Below, one piece after another: positions 45,999 through 56,647 of a stretch of 64,000 nucleotides of DNA (the first letter of the stretch is position 1; the number at the start of each line of letters is the position of its first letter). The notes beneath the pieces were generated by a model that was given only the letters and a program-made list of their open reading frames with translations, searched no databases and had not been told where the DNA came from. A program made the position numbers and the translations under genes. Origin of the DNA: Gallionella sp. (lineage in GTDB: Bacteria > Pseudomonadota > Gammaproteobacteria > Burkholderiales > Gallionellaceae); the NCBI GenBank assembly GCA_030682375.1, contig JAUXOL010000016.1, positions 144,577 to 208,576 on the forward strand. Direction: 5' to 3'.

Positions 45999-47171
45999 TT
46001 ATTTGATCGACAGCGAATAAAGATCGCCGTCGCGGGTCTGCACCAGCAGACCGTCGTCCATCTGTTGCGGCGCAGCCTGAATCGCACCGTCCAGCTTGAT
46101 GCGCGCAGTGAAACGCCCGTCCTCGCGGCTCAGGCCGTGCAGATAACCTTCGTAATCGCCGACCACGACGTACTCGCCCAGCGTCTGCGGCGCCGCGGTA
46201 TCGCGCATGAACAGCTGCTCGTTCTTCCATAGCGTGCTGCCGCTGGTCTTGTCCAACGCGATCACCGAACCGGTCGCATCGCTCAGGTAGAGGAACTTGC
46301 GCAGCAAGGTCATGCCTTTGTCGCTGGAGATGTCGCGGTTCCACAACGGACTGCCCTGCGCGGCATCGTAACAGGCTACACGTCCCTGGAAGGCGATCGC
46401 GCACACCTGTTCGTCGTCCGCCACCGGGTCGCTGGTGATGTCGCTGATGCGTTCGAGTTCGGTGTTGCCGCGAGGCTGCGACACCGAGGTTTCCCACAAC
46501 ACCGAGCCGTCCTTGACCTTCATCGCAACCAGCTTGCCGCCTGCAAAACCGGCAAAGGCCACACCGCGCTGTATGGTCATGCCGGCATGGCTGCGCACCA
46601 CCAGTGCAGGCGTGCTGCGCTCGTACAGCCAGAGGCGCTTGCCGTCCGCCGCATTCAGCCCGGCAATGCGGCCGTCGCCGCTGCGCACGATCACCACGCC
46701 TTCGGCGACGCGCGGCACGCTCAGCACCTCGCTGGAGACCTTGCTCTTCCAGCGCAGCTTGCCCTCTTCGTCGTAAGCCAGCACGTCACCCTTGTCGCCG
46801 CCGACCAGCACCAGCCCTTCACCCGCACCGACGCCGCCGCTGACGGCGATACCGATGTCTACGCGCCACAGCTGTTTGCCGGTCGCACGCTCAATGCGCG
46901 TCAGCGCGCCGTCGCCGGACGCGCCATAGATTGCATCGGCCGTCAGCGCAGGCTGCAACAAGGTCGCGCCGGACTCGCCCAGTTCGGCATGCCAGCGCAC
47001 CTCGAACTTCGCGGCCTCGGTGAAATCAACCAGCTTTGCCGGTTCGACCACGCCCGGCTTGCCCATCCAGCCCTGCACGGTGTCCACCGCAGCGCATCCG
47101 CTCAACAACAGCAGACCGGACAACATAGCCGGTCCTGAGCGGCGACCAAGGGCCAGGCGCATCGAAATCAT
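45999..47171 (-). CDS. bamB: Outer-membrane protein assembly factor BamB
   Basis: The 390-residue lipoprotein has a signal peptide ending in the lipobox LLSGC (Cys26) and a PQQ-like eight-blade beta-propeller with repeated GxxLW-type blade ends ([40 protein letters not shown]). BamB is part of the Bam complex that inserts outer-membrane beta-barrels. The ATG at 47171 overlaps the stop of the upstream TPR gene by 4 nt and has GGGAG 7 nt upstream. Confidence 0.95.
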   Translation of the reverse strand: MISMRLALGRRSGPAMLSGLLLLSGCAAVDTVQGWMGKPGVVEPAKLVDFTEAAKFEVRWHAELGESGATLLQPALTADAIYGASGDGALTRIERATGKQLWRVDIGIAVSGGVGAGEGLVLVGGDKGDVLAYDEEGKLRWKSKVSSEVLSVPRVAEGVVIVRSGDGRIAGLNAADGKRLWLYERSTPALVVRSHAGMTIQRGVAFAGFAGGKLVAMKVKDGSVLWETSVSQPRGNTELERISDITSDPVADDEQVCAIAFQGRVACYDAAQGSPLWNRDISSDKGMTLLRKFLYLSDATGSVIALDKTSGSTLWKNEQLFMRDTAAPQTLGEYVVVGDYEGYLHGLSREDGRFTARIKLDGAIQAAPQQMDDGLLVQTRDGDLYSLSIK

Positions 47172-47806
47172 TTTGCTGCTCCCAGCGCGTCCATCTTCAT
47201 CTGGATCAGGTTGCGGTACATGCTCTTCGCGTCAGTCTTCTCGTAAGCCAGCTTGTAGGCAGTGCGCGCCTCGTCGATCTTGCCCTGCGCGCTCAGCACG
47301 TCGCCCTTAAGGTCGGCATACAGGCCGTTGAACGAATCCGGATGAGCGGCGTTCAGCAGCTTAATCGCGTCTTCGTAAGCCTTCTCGTCCAGCAGGATCG
47401 CCGCCAGACGCAGGCGCGCGACATCCTTCAGCGTCGCTTCGTCGGCATGGTCGATGACCCACTGCAGCTGCGTCTTGGCGCGCGCCACGTCCTTGCTGAA
47501 CTCGTTGACCTGAGCCGCCAGCAGGGCCGCGCGCGAAGCATAGGCAGTGTCCGCATATTTGCTCATCACTGCGGCGGCCGCGTCGTTGACGCGCTTGGCG
47601 TCGTTGCTCTCCAGCTGGCGGGTGAATTCCGCATATAGCGTCGCCGCCTCGGCGGACTGCTTGTTCTGGTAATACTGCCAGCCGCGCCAGCCGCCCATCG
47701 CGATGACGACTACCAGCAGCGCGCCCAGCAAGAAGTTGCCGTTGTCTTTCCACCACGCCTTGAGCGTTTCGAGCTGTTCCTGTTCCTGCAAGTCCAATGC
47801 CGCCAT
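47168..47806 (-). CDS. YfgM-like tetratricopeptide protein (SecYEG-associated)
   Basis: The 212-residue inner-membrane protein begins with a short cytoplasmic part (LDLQEQEQLETLKAWWKDNGNF) and one membrane segment (about 25-42, LLGALLVVVIAMGGW), followed by TPR-like helices. YfgM homologues bind the Sec translocon and periplasmic chaperones. The ATG at 47806 is chosen because AGGAG lies 6 nt upstream; the frame also opens at TTG 47812. It lies between hisS and bamB, as in many betaproteobacteria. Confidence 0.9.
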   Translation of the reverse strand: MAALDLQEQEQLETLKAWWKDNGNFLLGALLVVVIAMGGWRGWQYYQNKQSAEAATLYAEFTRQLESNDAKRVNDAAAAVMSKYADTAYASRAALLAAQVNEFSKDVARAKTQLQWVIDHADEATLKDVARLRLAAILLDEKAYEDAIKLLNAAHPDSFNGLYADLKGDVLSAQGKIDEARTAYKLAYEKTDAKSMYRNLIQMKMDALGAAK

Positions 47807-47815
47807 GTTCAACTC

Positions 47816-49084
47816 CTACTTGATGATTTGATTGATTGTTGCGATGAGGTTCTGCACGCTCACCCTTACCTGATCGCCGCCCTGCATGGGCTTGATGCTG
47901 ACTTCGTTCGCCTGCGCCTCGTCGTCGCCTATCACCAGCGCGATACGCGCGCCGCTGCCGTCGGCCTTCTTCATTTGCGACTTGAAACTGCCGCCGCCGC
48001 AATGCAGCAGCACGCGCAGCTTCTCGTCGCGCAGTTGCTCCGCCACGCTGCTCGCCATCTGACCGGCCAGTTCGCCCTGATGCACCACGTACACGTCCAC
48101 TTCCGGCTTGGGCGCGATCATACCGTCTTCCTGCACCAATGCCAGCAGGCGCTCCACACCCATCGCGAAACCCATCGCCGGAGCAGGCTTGCCGCCGATC
48201 TGCTCGACCAGGCCGTCGTAACGTCCGCCCGCGCAGATCGTGCCCTGCGCGCCCAAGCGGGTCGTGACCCACTCGAACACCGTGCGATTGTAATAGTCCA
48301 GCCCTCGCACCAGTCGCGGATTGATCTCGAACGCGATGTCGTGGCGCTTGAGTATGGCCTGCAACTCTTCGAAATGCTTGATCGCATCTTCCTCCAGCTC
48401 ATCCATCAGCTTGGGCGCGCCCGCGATGATGTCCTGCATCGCCGGATTCTTGCTGTCGAGGATGCGCAGCGGATTGCTGTGCAAGCGTCGTGTCGCGTCC
48501 GCATCCAGCACTTCCTTGTGCTGCTCGAAATAAGCGATCAGCTTGTCGCGATGACGCTGACGCGAGGCGCTGTCGCCCAGCGTGTTCAGCTGCAGCGTGA
48601 CATCGCGCAGTCCCAGTTTGCGCCACAGCCGCGCGCACATGATGATCTGCTCCGCATCGATGTCCGGCCCGCCGAAGCCCAGCGCCTCGACGCCGACCTG
48701 ATGGAACTGGCGGTAGCGCCCCTTCTGCGGACGCTCGTGGCGGAACATCTGGCCGCTGTAATACAACCGTTGCGGCGCGTTATACAGCAGATTGTGCTGC
48801 AACACCGCGCGCACGCAGGATGCCGTACCTTCCGGACGTAGCGTCAGGTGGTCGCCGTTGAGACTATCCTCGAAGCTGTACATCTCCTTCTCGACGATGT
48901 CGGTGACTTCGCCGATCGCGCGTTTGAACAGCGCGGTCGGCTCGACCAGCGGCATGCGGATGTTGCGATAGCCGTAGCCATGCAACCAGTCGCGCACCAC
49001 CTCTTCGAACCATAGCCAAAGCTCCGCCTCTTCCGGCAGAATGTCGTTCATGCCGCGTACGGCTTGTAGTGTTTCTTTGCTCAT
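47816..49084 (-). CDS. hisS: Histidyl-tRNA synthetase
   Basis: The 422-residue class II synthetase has [13 protein letters not shown], motif 2 ([17 protein letters not shown]), the histidine-binding [13 protein letters not shown] and motif 3 ([14 protein letters not shown]). It has a C-terminal anticodon-binding domain. It lies between ispG and the YfgM-like gene; a repeat-rich 70-bp gap separates it from ispG. Confidence 0.97.
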   Translation of the reverse strand: MSKETLQAVRGMNDILPEEAELWLWFEEVVRDWLHGYGYRNIRMPLVEPTALFKRAIGEVTDIVEKEMYSFEDSLNGDHLTLRPEGTASCVRAVLQHNLLYNAPQRLYYSGQMFRHERPQKGRYRQFHQVGVEALGFGGPDIDAEQIIMCARLWRKLGLRDVTLQLNTLGDSASRQRHRDKLIAYFEQHKEVLDADATRRLHSNPLRILDSKNPAMQDIIAGAPKLMDELEEDAIKHFEELQAILKRHDIAFEINPRLVRGLDYYNRTVFEWVTTRLGAQGTICAGGRYDGLVEQIGGKPAPAMGFAMGVERLLALVQEDGMIAPKPEVDVYVVHQGELAGQMASSVAEQLRDEKLRVLLHCGGGSFKSQMKKADGSGARIALVIGDDEAQANEVSIKPMQGGDQVRVSVQNLIATINQIIK

Positions 49085-49094
49085 AAATACCCTG

Positions 49095-49163
49095 AGCCCG
49101 TAGCCGGTAGCTTGTAGCTTGTAGCAAAACTGGCTACGAGCTACGAGCTACGAGCTACTGGCT
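49095..49163. repeat. Palindrome built of GTAGCTN 7-mer tandem units
   Basis: The left arm has tandem GTAGCTT units and the right arm three ACGAGCT units. The two 31-nt arms pair with few mismatches around an AAAACTG loop. It fills the hisS-ispG gap and overlaps the 3' end of ispG, supplying its TAG stop. The unit number could vary by slippage. Confidence 0.8.
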
Positions 49164-50387
49164 GCTCTTCCTCACATATTTTCTTGCGACATACTCGTCC
49201 ACGATCTGCACGAACTCCGCCGCGATGTTGTCGCCGCGCAGCGTCACCGCTTTCTCGCCGTCGATATACACCGGCGCTGCCGGTGTTTCGCCGGTTCCCG
49301 GCAGGCTGATGCCGATGTTCGCCAGCTTGCTCTCGCCCGGGCCGTTGACGATGCAGCCCATCACCGCGACGGTCATGTTCTCGACGCCATCGTACTGTTT
49401 TCGCCACTCGGGCATCTGCTCGCGCAGGTGCGCTTGTATGTTCTGCGCCAGTTCCTGGAACACCGTGCTGGTGGTACGACCGCAGCCGGGACAGGCGGTG
49501 ACCATGGGTGCGAACGCGCGCAAGCCCATGGTCTGCAATATCTCCTGCGCTACCACCACCTCCTCGGTGCGCGAGCCGCCCGGCGCGGGTGTCAGCGACA
49601 CACGTATCGTGTCGCCTATGCCTTCCTGCAGCAGCACCGAAAGCGCGGCGGTCGAAGCGACGATGCCCTTGGAACCCATGCCCGCCTCGGTCAGGCCGAG
49701 GTGCAGCGCGTAGTCGCATTGCTGCGTCAATGAGCGATACACCGCGATCAAATCCTGCACCTCGCTGACCTTGCACGACAGCACGATGCGGTCGTGCGGC
49801 ATGCCGAGCTGCTCGGCGCGCTTCGCGCTCTCGACGGCGGAGGCGATCAGCGCGGCGCGCGTGACTTCCTTCACATCCTTGGGCTCGGGCAGACGCGAGT
49901 TTTCGTCCATCATGCGCACGACGACGCCCTGATCCAGGCTGCCCCAGTTCACACCTATGCGCACCGGCTTGTTATAGCGGATCGCGGTCTCGATCATGAT
50001 CGTGAACGGATCGGCCTCCTCGCGCACGCGCCCGACGTTGCCGGGATTGATGCGGTACTTCGCCAGCACCTGCGCGCACTCGGGATACTCGGTCAGCAAA
50101 CGATGGCCGTTGTAGTGAAAGTCGCCGATCAGCGGCACGTCACAGCCCAGCGCATCGAGGCGCTTGCGGATAGCAGGCACCGCGGCAGCGGCCTCCGGCG
50201 TGTTCACGGTGATGCGCACCAGCTCGGAACCGGCCTGCGCCAATTCGTAGACTTGCTTTACGGTCGCGCCGATATCGGCGGTGTCGGTGTTGGTCATCGA
50301 CTGCACGACGATGGGAGCATCGCCGCCCAGCATGACCTTGCCCACTTGCACCCGTTGCGACGGGCGGCGCTGGATCGCTGCACTCAT
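49155..50387 (-). CDS. ispG: 4-hydroxy-3-methylbut-2-enyl-diphosphate synthase (IspG/GcpE)
   Basis: The 410-residue IspG of the MEP pathway begins with the barrel motif [12 protein letters not shown] and carries the [4Fe-4S] cysteines in [11 protein letters not shown] and [11 protein letters not shown]. It complements ispD and ispF elsewhere in the window. It starts 2 bp after the rodZ stop and ends in YVRKSSQ, with its TAG stop inside the adjacent palindromic repeat. Confidence 0.96.
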   Translation of the reverse strand: MSAAIQRRPSQRVQVGKVMLGGDAPIVVQSMTNTDTADIGATVKQVYELAQAGSELVRITVNTPEAAAAVPAIRKRLDALGCDVPLIGDFHYNGHRLLTEYPECAQVLAKYRINPGNVGRVREEADPFTIMIETAIRYNKPVRIGVNWGSLDQGVVVRMMDENSRLPEPKDVKEVTRAALIASAVESAKRAEQLGMPHDRIVLSCKVSEVQDLIAVYRSLTQQCDYALHLGLTEAGMGSKGIVASTAALSVLLQEGIGDTIRVSLTPAPGGSRTEEVVVAQEILQTMGLRAFAPMVTACPGCGRTTSTVFQELAQNIQAHLREQMPEWRKQYDGVENMTVAVMGCIVNGPGESKLANIGISLPGTGETPAAPVYIDGEKAVTLRGDNIAAEFVQIVDEYVARKYVRKSSQ

Positions 50388-50389
50388 GC

Positions 50390-51460
50390 TTATTCCAGCG
50401 TCACACGCGCCACGTCGCTGGTGGCATTGGTGGTCGGTTTAAGATCAACGGTCTTGCCCTTGTAAGTCAGGCGCGCCGAACTGGCTCGACCGACCACCAG
50501 CGTGAACGGGCTTTGGCCGGAAAGGCGCAATTCGCTGCCCGCCGGATTCAGTTGCGACGAAACGATATTGCCGTTCTTGTCGCGCACCTCGGTCCACGAC
50601 TCCTCGCCGAACGTCAGGCGCAGGTTGGCGGATTGCGCGGCACTCGTTGCAGCGGGAGCCACAGGCTTGGCGACAGGCACAACCGGGGTCGGGGTCGGCT
50701 TCGCCGCGACCGGCGCGGATTTGACCGCAGACACGGCGGAAAGAGGAACCGGTTTGACTGCAGGCGTTGTCGGCAAAGGCTTAGCCGCAGCTGCGGGCTG
50801 CGCCGGTTTGACCGCCGATACCGGCTGCGGCTGTTTAATTGCAGGCAGTGTTGCAACCGGCGCACTCACTGCCTCGGCGACCGGCACAGCAGACTGTGCA
50901 ACGGCAGGGACGACGGACGATGCGGCCGTCTCCGCGACCTCGGAAGCCGGGATGACCTGCATCTCCACCGGCAACGGAAGCGCCGCCTCGACCGGCTGAT
51001 TCGGCTGATCCGGCTCAGCCGGAGAGCTCGGCGAGGTGAAGTTCCACACCGCGACTGCAACGACGACCACCGACAGGAACAATGCCGCACCCAGCCAGAT
51101 CAGGTTCTGCAACTGCGGCGAACGCGCATCCGGGAACGGCACATTGACCGAGTCCGGCGACACATGCGAAACAGAGTGGGTCTGCGGCAATGCTGCCAGC
51201 AACGGAGGCACATCCAGTTGCAACAATTTGGCATAGCTGCGCACGAAGCCTCGCACGAAGGCCATTTCCGGCAGGTGCTGGTAATCGTCCGCCTCCAGCG
51301 CCTCGATCTGGCGCGGCGCCAGCTTGGTATGCGCAGCCGCATCCGCGATGCTCAGGCCGAGACGCTCGCGCGCCTCGCGCAACAATGCCCCCGGCAGGGC
51401 AGATACCGGTGCGCTAACGTTTTCGACAGGTACGGCGTTATTTTCGGTCTGCTGTTCCAT
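50390..51460 (-). CDS. rodZ: Cytoskeletal protein RodZ
   Basis: The 356-residue protein has a cytoplasmic helix-turn-helix domain (about 20-95, [16 protein letters not shown] and [18 protein letters not shown]), one membrane segment (about 127-147), a long Pro/Ala/Val/Lys-rich periplasmic linker (about 155-270) and a C-terminal beta domain (about 275-356, [15 protein letters not shown]). RodZ links MreB to the wall elongation machinery. The ATG 51460 overlaps the pilW stop by 1 nt; GTG 51463 is an alternative. The linker is low-complexity and may vary in length between strains. Confidence 0.9.
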   Translation of the reverse strand: MEQQTENNAVPVENVSAPVSALPGALLREARERLGLSIADAAAHTKLAPRQIEALEADDYQHLPEMAFVRGFVRSYAKLLQLDVPPLLAALPQTHSVSHVSPDSVNVPFPDARSPQLQNLIWLGAALFLSVVVVAVAVWNFTSPSSPAEPDQPNQPVEAALPLPVEMQVIPASEVAETAASSVVPAVAQSAVPVAEAVSAPVATLPAIKQPQPVSAVKPAQPAAAAKPLPTTPAVKPVPLSAVSAVKSAPVAAKPTPTPVVPVAKPVAPAATSAAQSANLRLTFGEESWTEVRDKNGNIVSSQLNPAGSELRLSGQSPFTLVVGRASSARLTYKGKTVDLKPTTNATSDVARVTLE

Positions 51461-52230
51461 CACTCACTCTGCATCATCAATTGGGTTTCACGGGCCTCGG
51501 GGTAGCGTTTGCGCAACTGCACGGCATAGCTGGCTGCGGCATTGCGGTCGCCGACCTTGCGTTCGATGCGCACGCCCAGCCACAGCTGTTCGGCGGTCGG
51601 CGACTCGGTGCGCTCGGCAAAACCGGCGAAATACTTCTTCGCGACCAGATAGTCTCCGTTGAAGAAGCTCAATTCGGCCAGCGCCAGCAGTGCCTGCGGG
51701 TTGCCCGGCTGCACCAGCAGCGCGCGCTGCAGAAAATCTTCGGCGTCCTTCAACTTGCCCGCCTTCTGCGAACACACGCCGGCATTCAGGTAGGCGCGCT
51801 CGGGCGTCGTGTACAGCGGGTTCTTCAGCGCCGCCATGAAATGCGGTATGGATTCCTTCGCCCGCTCGCGCTGGCACAGGAACCAGCCGTAATTGTTGTG
51901 CGCATCGGAATCGCTTTTGTCCAGCTGCAGGCTCTGCTGGAAATCTTCCTCAGCTTCCTTGTCCTCGCGCAACGCCATGTGTATCAGGCCGCGCACGTTG
52001 TAGGCCGGCGCGTAGTTGCGATCCGCCTGCAGCGCCATGGCGATCTCGCCCAGCGCGATACCGAGCTGCGAACGCTCGTAATACATCCCCGCCAGTTCGG
52101 TATGCACCTTGGCGCTCGCGGTCGCGCGGCTGTTGTTCTGCGCCGGCGCCTGCGATCCGCCGCCGCCCGACGGCGTGCCGCACGCAGACAGGAGGAACAG
52201 CGATAACGCGATAATGGAAAGCTTCTTCAT
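51460..52230 (-). CDS. pilW: Type IV pilus biogenesis/stability protein PilW (PilF)
   Basis: The 256-residue lipoprotein has the lipobox LLSAC (Cys17) and TPR helices (AYNVRGLIHMALRE, AHNNYGWFLCQR, AYLNAGVCSQKAG). The family helps assemble the PilQ secretin in the outer membrane, which implies type IV pili, although other pil genes are not in the window. The start 52230 overlaps the rlmN stop by 1 nt; the longer frame over rlmN is an artefact. Confidence 0.92.
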   Translation of the reverse strand: MKKLSIIALSLFLLSACGTPSGGGGSQAPAQNNSRATASAKVHTELAGMYYERSQLGIALGEIAMALQADRNYAPAYNVRGLIHMALREDKEAEEDFQQSLQLDKSDSDAHNNYGWFLCQRERAKESIPHFMAALKNPLYTTPERAYLNAGVCSQKAGKLKDAEDFLQRALLVQPGNPQALLALAELSFFNGDYLVAKKYFAGFAERTESPTAEQLWLGVRIERKVGDRNAAASYAVQLRKRYPEARETQLMMQSE

Positions 52231-53321
52231 CAATGCACCTCGGTTAAACGTTGCATGGTTCGTTTGGTCTTGTCCTGCACCTGCCCGGCCAGCTGGCCGC
52301 AGGCCGCCGCGATGTCGTCGCCGCGCACCTTGCGTATCGTGGTCACGATGTCCGCCTGCATCAGCAGGTCGCGGAAGCGGCGCACCGTCTCCGGATTCGA
52401 ACGGCGGTAAGGCGACTGCGGGAACGGGTTGAACGGAATCAAGTTGAACTTGCACGGCACGTCGCGCACCAGCTTCACCAGTTCGCGCGCATCCTGGTCG
52501 CGGTCGTTGACGCCTTCCAGCAGCACGTATTCGAAGGTGATGAAGTCGCGCGGCGCCTTTTCCAGATAGCGCTGGCAGGCCGCCATCAACTCGCTCAGCG
52601 GATACTTCTGGTTGATCGGCACCAGCTCGTCGCGCAGCCTGTCGTTCGGCGCATGCAGCGACACCGCCAGCGCCACCGGGCACTCGTCGCGCAGCCGATC
52701 CATCGCCGGCACGATGCCGGAGGTGGACACCGTCACGCGACGGCGCGACAGGCCGTAGGCATGATCGTCCAGCATCAGCCGCAGCGCGCTCACAGTGTTG
52801 TCGAAGTTCAGCAGCGGCTCGCCCATGCCCATCAGCACCACGTTGCTGATCGGCCAGTTGCCATCTGCGTCCTTGCCCAGCTCATGGTTCGCCCACCAAA
52901 CCTGGCCGATGATCTCGGCCACGCTGAGGTTGCGATTGAAGCCCTGCTTGCCGGTGGAACAGAACGCGCAGTCCAGCGCGCAACCGGCCTGCGTCGAAAC
53001 GCACAGCGTGCCGCGCGTCTCCTCCGGGATATACACGGTCTCGACCGCGTTGCCGGTGCCCATGTCCAGCAGCCATTTGCGCGTGCCGTCGTCGGACAGC
53101 TCTTCGCGCATCACTTTCGGCGCTTCCACACAGGCGATCTGTTTGAGCTTTTCGCGAAGAGAGACCGCAAGGTCGCTCATCGCATCGAAATCGGACTCCC
53201 CGGACTTGTAGATCCAGCGCAGCACCTGCTTGGCCCGGAACGGCTTTTCGCCGTGTTCCGCGAACCATGCAGTGAGCTGCTGGACATCGAAGTCGAGGAG
53301 GTTTTGCTTTGTCATCGCCAT
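52230..53321 (-). CDS. rlmN: Dual-specificity 23S rRNA A2503 / tRNA A37 C2-methyltransferase RlmN
   Basis: The 363-residue radical-SAM enzyme has the cluster motif [11 protein letters not shown], the [12 protein letters not shown] loop and the C-terminal catalytic Cys in [12 protein letters not shown]. It methylates 23S rRNA and a subset of tRNAs. It lies in the standard ndk-rlmN-pilW-rodZ order. An in-frame ATG at 53315 is an alternative start. Confidence 0.96.
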   Translation of the reverse strand: MAMTKQNLLDFDVQQLTAWFAEHGEKPFRAKQVLRWIYKSGESDFDAMSDLAVSLREKLKQIACVEAPKVMREELSDDGTRKWLLDMGTGNAVETVYIPEETRGTLCVSTQAGCALDCAFCSTGKQGFNRNLSVAEIIGQVWWANHELGKDADGNWPISNVVLMGMGEPLLNFDNTVSALRLMLDDHAYGLSRRRVTVSTSGIVPAMDRLRDECPVALAVSLHAPNDRLRDELVPINQKYPLSELMAACQRYLEKAPRDFITFEYVLLEGVNDRDQDARELVKLVRDVPCKFNLIPFNPFPQSPYRRSNPETVRRFRDLLMQADIVTTIRKVRGDDIAAACGQLAGQVQDKTKRTMQRLTEVH

Positions 53322-53343
53322 AAATCTATTGCGCAGCCCGATT

Positions 53344-53412
53344 ACTGCGTCGCGTGCTCGTTCATGCCTCGCCTACCTATGAGGTATGTCTCGGCATTCA
53401 CTGCGCGGCTCC
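53344..53412. repeat. Imperfect palindrome between ndk and rlmN
   Basis: An imperfect inverted repeat is centred on GGTA/TACC-type arms around CCTATGAGG. It resembles in size and form the element at 18386-18461 but is not clearly the same family. It may separate ndk from rlmN transcription. Confidence 0.35.
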
Positions 53413-53456
53413 TTGTACTCGGACTGCTCATCACGATTTCTGGCGATGCCATTTAT

Positions 53457-53882
53457 TTAACGCGAGTAGACGTTCAGTGCCGGGAAGAAGTAGGCGATCT
53501 CGATCGCGGCGTTCTCGGCCGAGTCGGAACCGTGCACTGCGTTCGCGTCGATGCTGTCGGCGAAGTCGGCGCGGATCGTGCCCTTGTCTGCCTTCTTGGG
53601 ATCGGTCGCGCCCATCAGGTCGCGGTTCTTCAGGATCGCGCCTTCGCCTTCCAGCACCTGGATCATCACCGGGCCGGAGACCATGAAGTCAACCAGATCC
53701 TTGAAGAACGGGCGTGCTGCGTGTACTGCGTAGAAGCCTTCGGCTTCGGCGCGGGACAATTGAGCCATGCGCGCAGCCACGACCTTCAGGCCAGCGCCCT
53801 CGAAACGGGTATAGATTTGACCGATAACATTCTTGGCAACTGCATCGGGTTTGATAATCGACAGGGTACGTTCAACAGCCAT
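53457..53882 (-). CDS. ndk: Nucleoside-diphosphate kinase
   Basis: The 141-residue enzyme begins [17 protein letters not shown] and has the catalytic His in NAVHGSDS (near 117). It equilibrates nucleoside di- and triphosphates. A GGAG ribosome-binding site lies 7 nt before the ATG. It heads the conserved ndk-to-der run, separated from rlmN by 135 bp that contain a palindrome. Confidence 0.97.
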   Translation of the reverse strand: MAVERTLSIIKPDAVAKNVIGQIYTRFEGAGLKVVAARMAQLSRAEAEGFYAVHAARPFFKDLVDFMVSGPVMIQVLEGEGAILKNRDLMGATDPKKADKGTIRADFADSIDANAVHGSDSAENAAIEIAYFFPALNVYSR

Positions 53883-53999
53883 TGCTACTCTCCAAATGAT
53901 TAAAGTTAATCAGAAATTTCTGAGGGCGAGATTCTATCAGGCTTTGCCTATGCTGTCGCAGCCAGCCCCCGATCCGGAACGGCTGTCCGGACGGCAGGA

Positions 54000-54863
54000 T
54001 CAGGCTGGCTGGCGGCTCCGGCCCGGCCTGAAATAAGCGCTATTGTCGTAATATGCCGCGTTTTCGTTGTCCGGCGTCCAGCCCGGCACGCCCAGCAGCG
54101 GCACCGGCGTCAATTCCGCGGTACGGCGGCAATGCTCCGGGGCGGTGAGGTAATGCGCCAGCGACTCGTCCAGATACGCCATCTGGCGCCCCAGCGGCCA
54201 GTCGAAGAAGGCCGGTTCGACCTGCAGCAGCAAGCCTTGGCCAGTCATTCCGACGTAAGGCTGCAGCGCCTTCTCGTACAGGCCATGGCCGAACAGGAAG
54301 AACCCCATGTTTTCGCGCACCCGCTCCCGCCGCGACCAGAACAGCTCTTTCCAGCGAAAATCCCGCAACAGCCCCGCCAGCTCCCGATCGGCATAGGCCA
54401 CGACCACACCGGACTCATCGAACAGCGTATTCATGTCGCGCACCGAACCGCGCTGGCTGCGCGATGCCTCTCCCGGCGACGCGCCGGTAGGCGCATCCCC
54501 GACGGTCAGCGCCTCGTAGTGACGCACGTTGATCGCCGACTTGGCCTTGGGGAAAGCCAGCCACACCAATGCATTGAGCAGGTCGTGCCAGTTGTCGGCC
54601 CGGGTCTGCACCTCGCCCTTTAGATAACAACGCGGCTCGTACTGCGCCTCGAACGGCAGCCTGCCGTATTCCTGCGCCACGAAGCGCAGCGGCAGGCCGT
54701 TATGCACGGTGATGGCGCCGGATGCCGACAGGTCATTACAGTCCTGCAACGACGGGAAGCCATCTGCGGCCGGGCTATCGATGGACAGACCCTCGATAGC
54801 CGGATGCAACGGCCGGAACAACGGCGATCGCAACAAGGCAGCCTTATCCCATGGATGTTTCAT
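54000..54863 (-). CDS. DUF3025 family protein
   Basis: The 287-residue protein of unknown function fits the DUF3025 family common in beta- and gammaproteobacteria, by segments such as GLPLRFVAQEYGRLPFEAQYEPR, DLLNALVWLAFPKAKSAINVRH (quoted in part: LNALVWLAFPKAK) and LFGHGLYEKALQPYVGMTG. It lacks a signal peptide, so it is probably cytoplasmic. Start 54863 (MKHPWDKAAL) is 8 bp after the stop of the upstream diguanylate cyclase; the much longer frame over that gene is an artefact. No function can be proposed. Confidence 0.8.
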   Translation of the reverse strand: MKHPWDKAALLRSPLFRPLHPAIEGLSIDSPAADGFPSLQDCNDLSASGAITVHNGLPLRFVAQEYGRLPFEAQYEPRCYLKGEVQTRADNWHDLLNALVWLAFPKAKSAINVRHYEALTVGDAPTGASPGEASRSQRGSVRDMNTLFDESGVVVAYADRELAGLLRDFRWKELFWSRRERVRENMGFFLFGHGLYEKALQPYVGMTGQGLLLQVEPAFFDWPLGRQMAYLDESLAHYLTAPEHCRRTAELTPVPLLGVPGWTPDNENAAYYDNSAYFRPGRSRQPA

Positions 54864-54871
54864 CTGCGAGA

Positions 54872-56563
54872 CTATTGGGCGATGTAGCGTATGCAGTTGC
54901 GCCCTTCTTCCTTGGCTCGATACAAAGCCTTGTCCACCTTGCGCAACAGGCTGTCCTGCTCTTCGGGTGCCGGGGCGTAATACGCGCCTATGCTGATCGT
55001 GCAGCTGAACATTCCCTCGCCGCAGGGGATCTCCAGCTTCTCTATCCCGGCGCGCATGCGCTCGGCCACGCCGAGCAGCGCGCCTTCGTCGCATTCCGTC
55101 AGCAGCACCAGAAATTCCTCGCCGCCCCAGCGCGATGCATGATCGTAGCCACGTATCGAATCGAGGATCACCTGAGAGGTCGCACACAGCGCAATATCGC
55201 CAGCCTCGTGGCCGTAGTGGTCGTTGATCTGTTTGAAGTGATCCAGATCGAGCAACAACAGGCCGAGCGCTCCGCCCTGCCGCTTCTGGCGCGCAAGCTC
55301 CTGGTCGAAGCGCTCCTGCATGCCGCGCCGGTTGAACAGACCGGTCAGCTGATCGACCTCGGTCAGCCGCAGTAATTCCTCGGTGCGCTGCCTGACCTTG
55401 TCTTCGAGCTCGTTCCGGGTATCGCGCACCACACCGATCATGTCGGTGAATTTTCGCGACAGCTCGCCGATCTCGCCCTTGCCTATCGCCGGAAGATCGA
55501 CCTGGTAACTGCCATGCTGGACTTCGGCCATCGAAGCGCGCAGGTTTGCAACCGGAGCCAAGATCCAGCGATGCACCAGCCAGCCGACCAGCAACAGCGC
55601 CAACACCAGCGCCACGCCGAACAGCAGCGGCACCAGCAACAGGTTTTGCGAGGAGAACAGGGTGTGCGTATCCATCAGCGTCAGGTCGAACCAGCCGATC
55701 TCCGGCACCCAGGAGACACCCAGCAGATAGCGCTCGCCGCGGAAGGTCACCCACAGCGTGGACACCGCATCGCCCGACTGCTCCAGACTACGCATCGTCT
55801 TACGCAGATTTTCGATGTCGTCCGGATTCTCCAGCAACGCATCGACCCTGCTGCGGAGCTTCACATCCTTGGTGATGCTCGCGTAATCGATCAGCTCCGC
55901 TTCGCGATACAGCTGTATCGCCATGTCGCGGTCGACGAACAGGTTGTGCACGCCCGGCTGATGGATATCGACAGTCTCCCGGAGGAAATCGGTGATATCG
56001 ATACCGGTGCCGATCACACCCAGCACCTGATCGCCCTGCTTGATCAGCACATTGATCCAGACCTTGGTGACGCCCAGATGTACATCCGGATCGACGTTGA
56101 CCTGATAGTCCTTGCCGCCGTTCAGGGTGGAGTAGAACCACTTGTCGTTGGGATTAGTCGGCGACAGCTTGTAGCGCAGCTGCTTGCCTGAGAACTGATT
56201 GGCCGCATCGTTGAAATAGTAATGCCCGGAACCGGCGAATGCCGCGAAATAGCTCTGGTCGCGGAAATTCAGCCGGTAAGTCTCCAGCACCTTGATCGCT
56301 CGCGCCCGCACCGCCGGATCGTCCTCGTGCATCGCCATGTCCAGCAGCGCCGGATCGGCGGCCATCTGCCTGGCCAGCGCGATTTCCCGCGTCAACGGCA
56401 ACAGCGTCCGGTGCTTGTCGAACATCACCTGGCGTCCGGCAAACAACTCCGCCCACTTCTCGTTCACCTGCGTCAGCAGCTGCAGCGAGAAGAACCACGC
56501 CAGCGTCGAAAAGCCGAGGAGCAGACCGAAGATCAGCAGAGAGAACTTATGTCTTAGATTCAC
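54872..56563 (-). CDS. dCACHE-HAMP-GGDEF diguanylate cyclase
   Basis: The 563-residue membrane protein has TM1 (about 8-28), a double-CACHE periplasmic sensor (30-310) with the SBP-like YYFNDAANQFSG and VIGTGIDITDFL segments, TM2 (about 310-332), HAMP (335-390) and GGDEF (about 400-563). The signature is GGEEF (about 479-483) with an I-site RGYD five residues before it. There is no EAL domain, so it should be a c-di-GMP producer with product inhibition. It is co-directional with the DUF3025 gene. Confidence 0.93.
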   Translation of the reverse strand: MNLRHKFSLLIFGLLLGFSTLAWFFSLQLLTQVNEKWAELFAGRQVMFDKHRTLLPLTREIALARQMAADPALLDMAMHEDDPAVRARAIKVLETYRLNFRDQSYFAAFAGSGHYYFNDAANQFSGKQLRYKLSPTNPNDKWFYSTLNGGKDYQVNVDPDVHLGVTKVWINVLIKQGDQVLGVIGTGIDITDFLRETVDIHQPGVHNLFVDRDMAIQLYREAELIDYASITKDVKLRSRVDALLENPDDIENLRKTMRSLEQSGDAVSTLWVTFRGERYLLGVSWVPEIGWFDLTLMDTHTLFSSQNLLLVPLLFGVALVLALLLVGWLVHRWILAPVANLRASMAEVQHGSYQVDLPAIGKGEIGELSRKFTDMIGVVRDTRNELEDKVRQRTEELLRLTEVDQLTGLFNRRGMQERFDQELARQKRQGGALGLLLLDLDHFKQINDHYGHEAGDIALCATSQVILDSIRGYDHASRWGGEEFLVLLTECDEGALLGVAERMRAGIEKLEIPCGEGMFSCTISIGAYYAPAPEEQDSLLRKVDKALYRAKEEGRNCIRYIAQ

Positions 56564-56647
56564 GGAAAATTTATCGAATGACCATATCGGGATTAACTCT
56601 ATTCACCGGGGAGTCTAACAGAAAATATTCCTCGCTTTGGCGTCCCT

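Noticed and set aside
49095-49163. Short tandem units as a possible CRISPR array
   Set aside because: Seven-nucleotide units without spacers that form a palindrome; no cas genes.
54864-55754. N-terminal extension of the DUF3025 frame
   Set aside because: It overlaps the GGDEF domain of the neighbouring cyclase; the family match begins at MKHPWDK.
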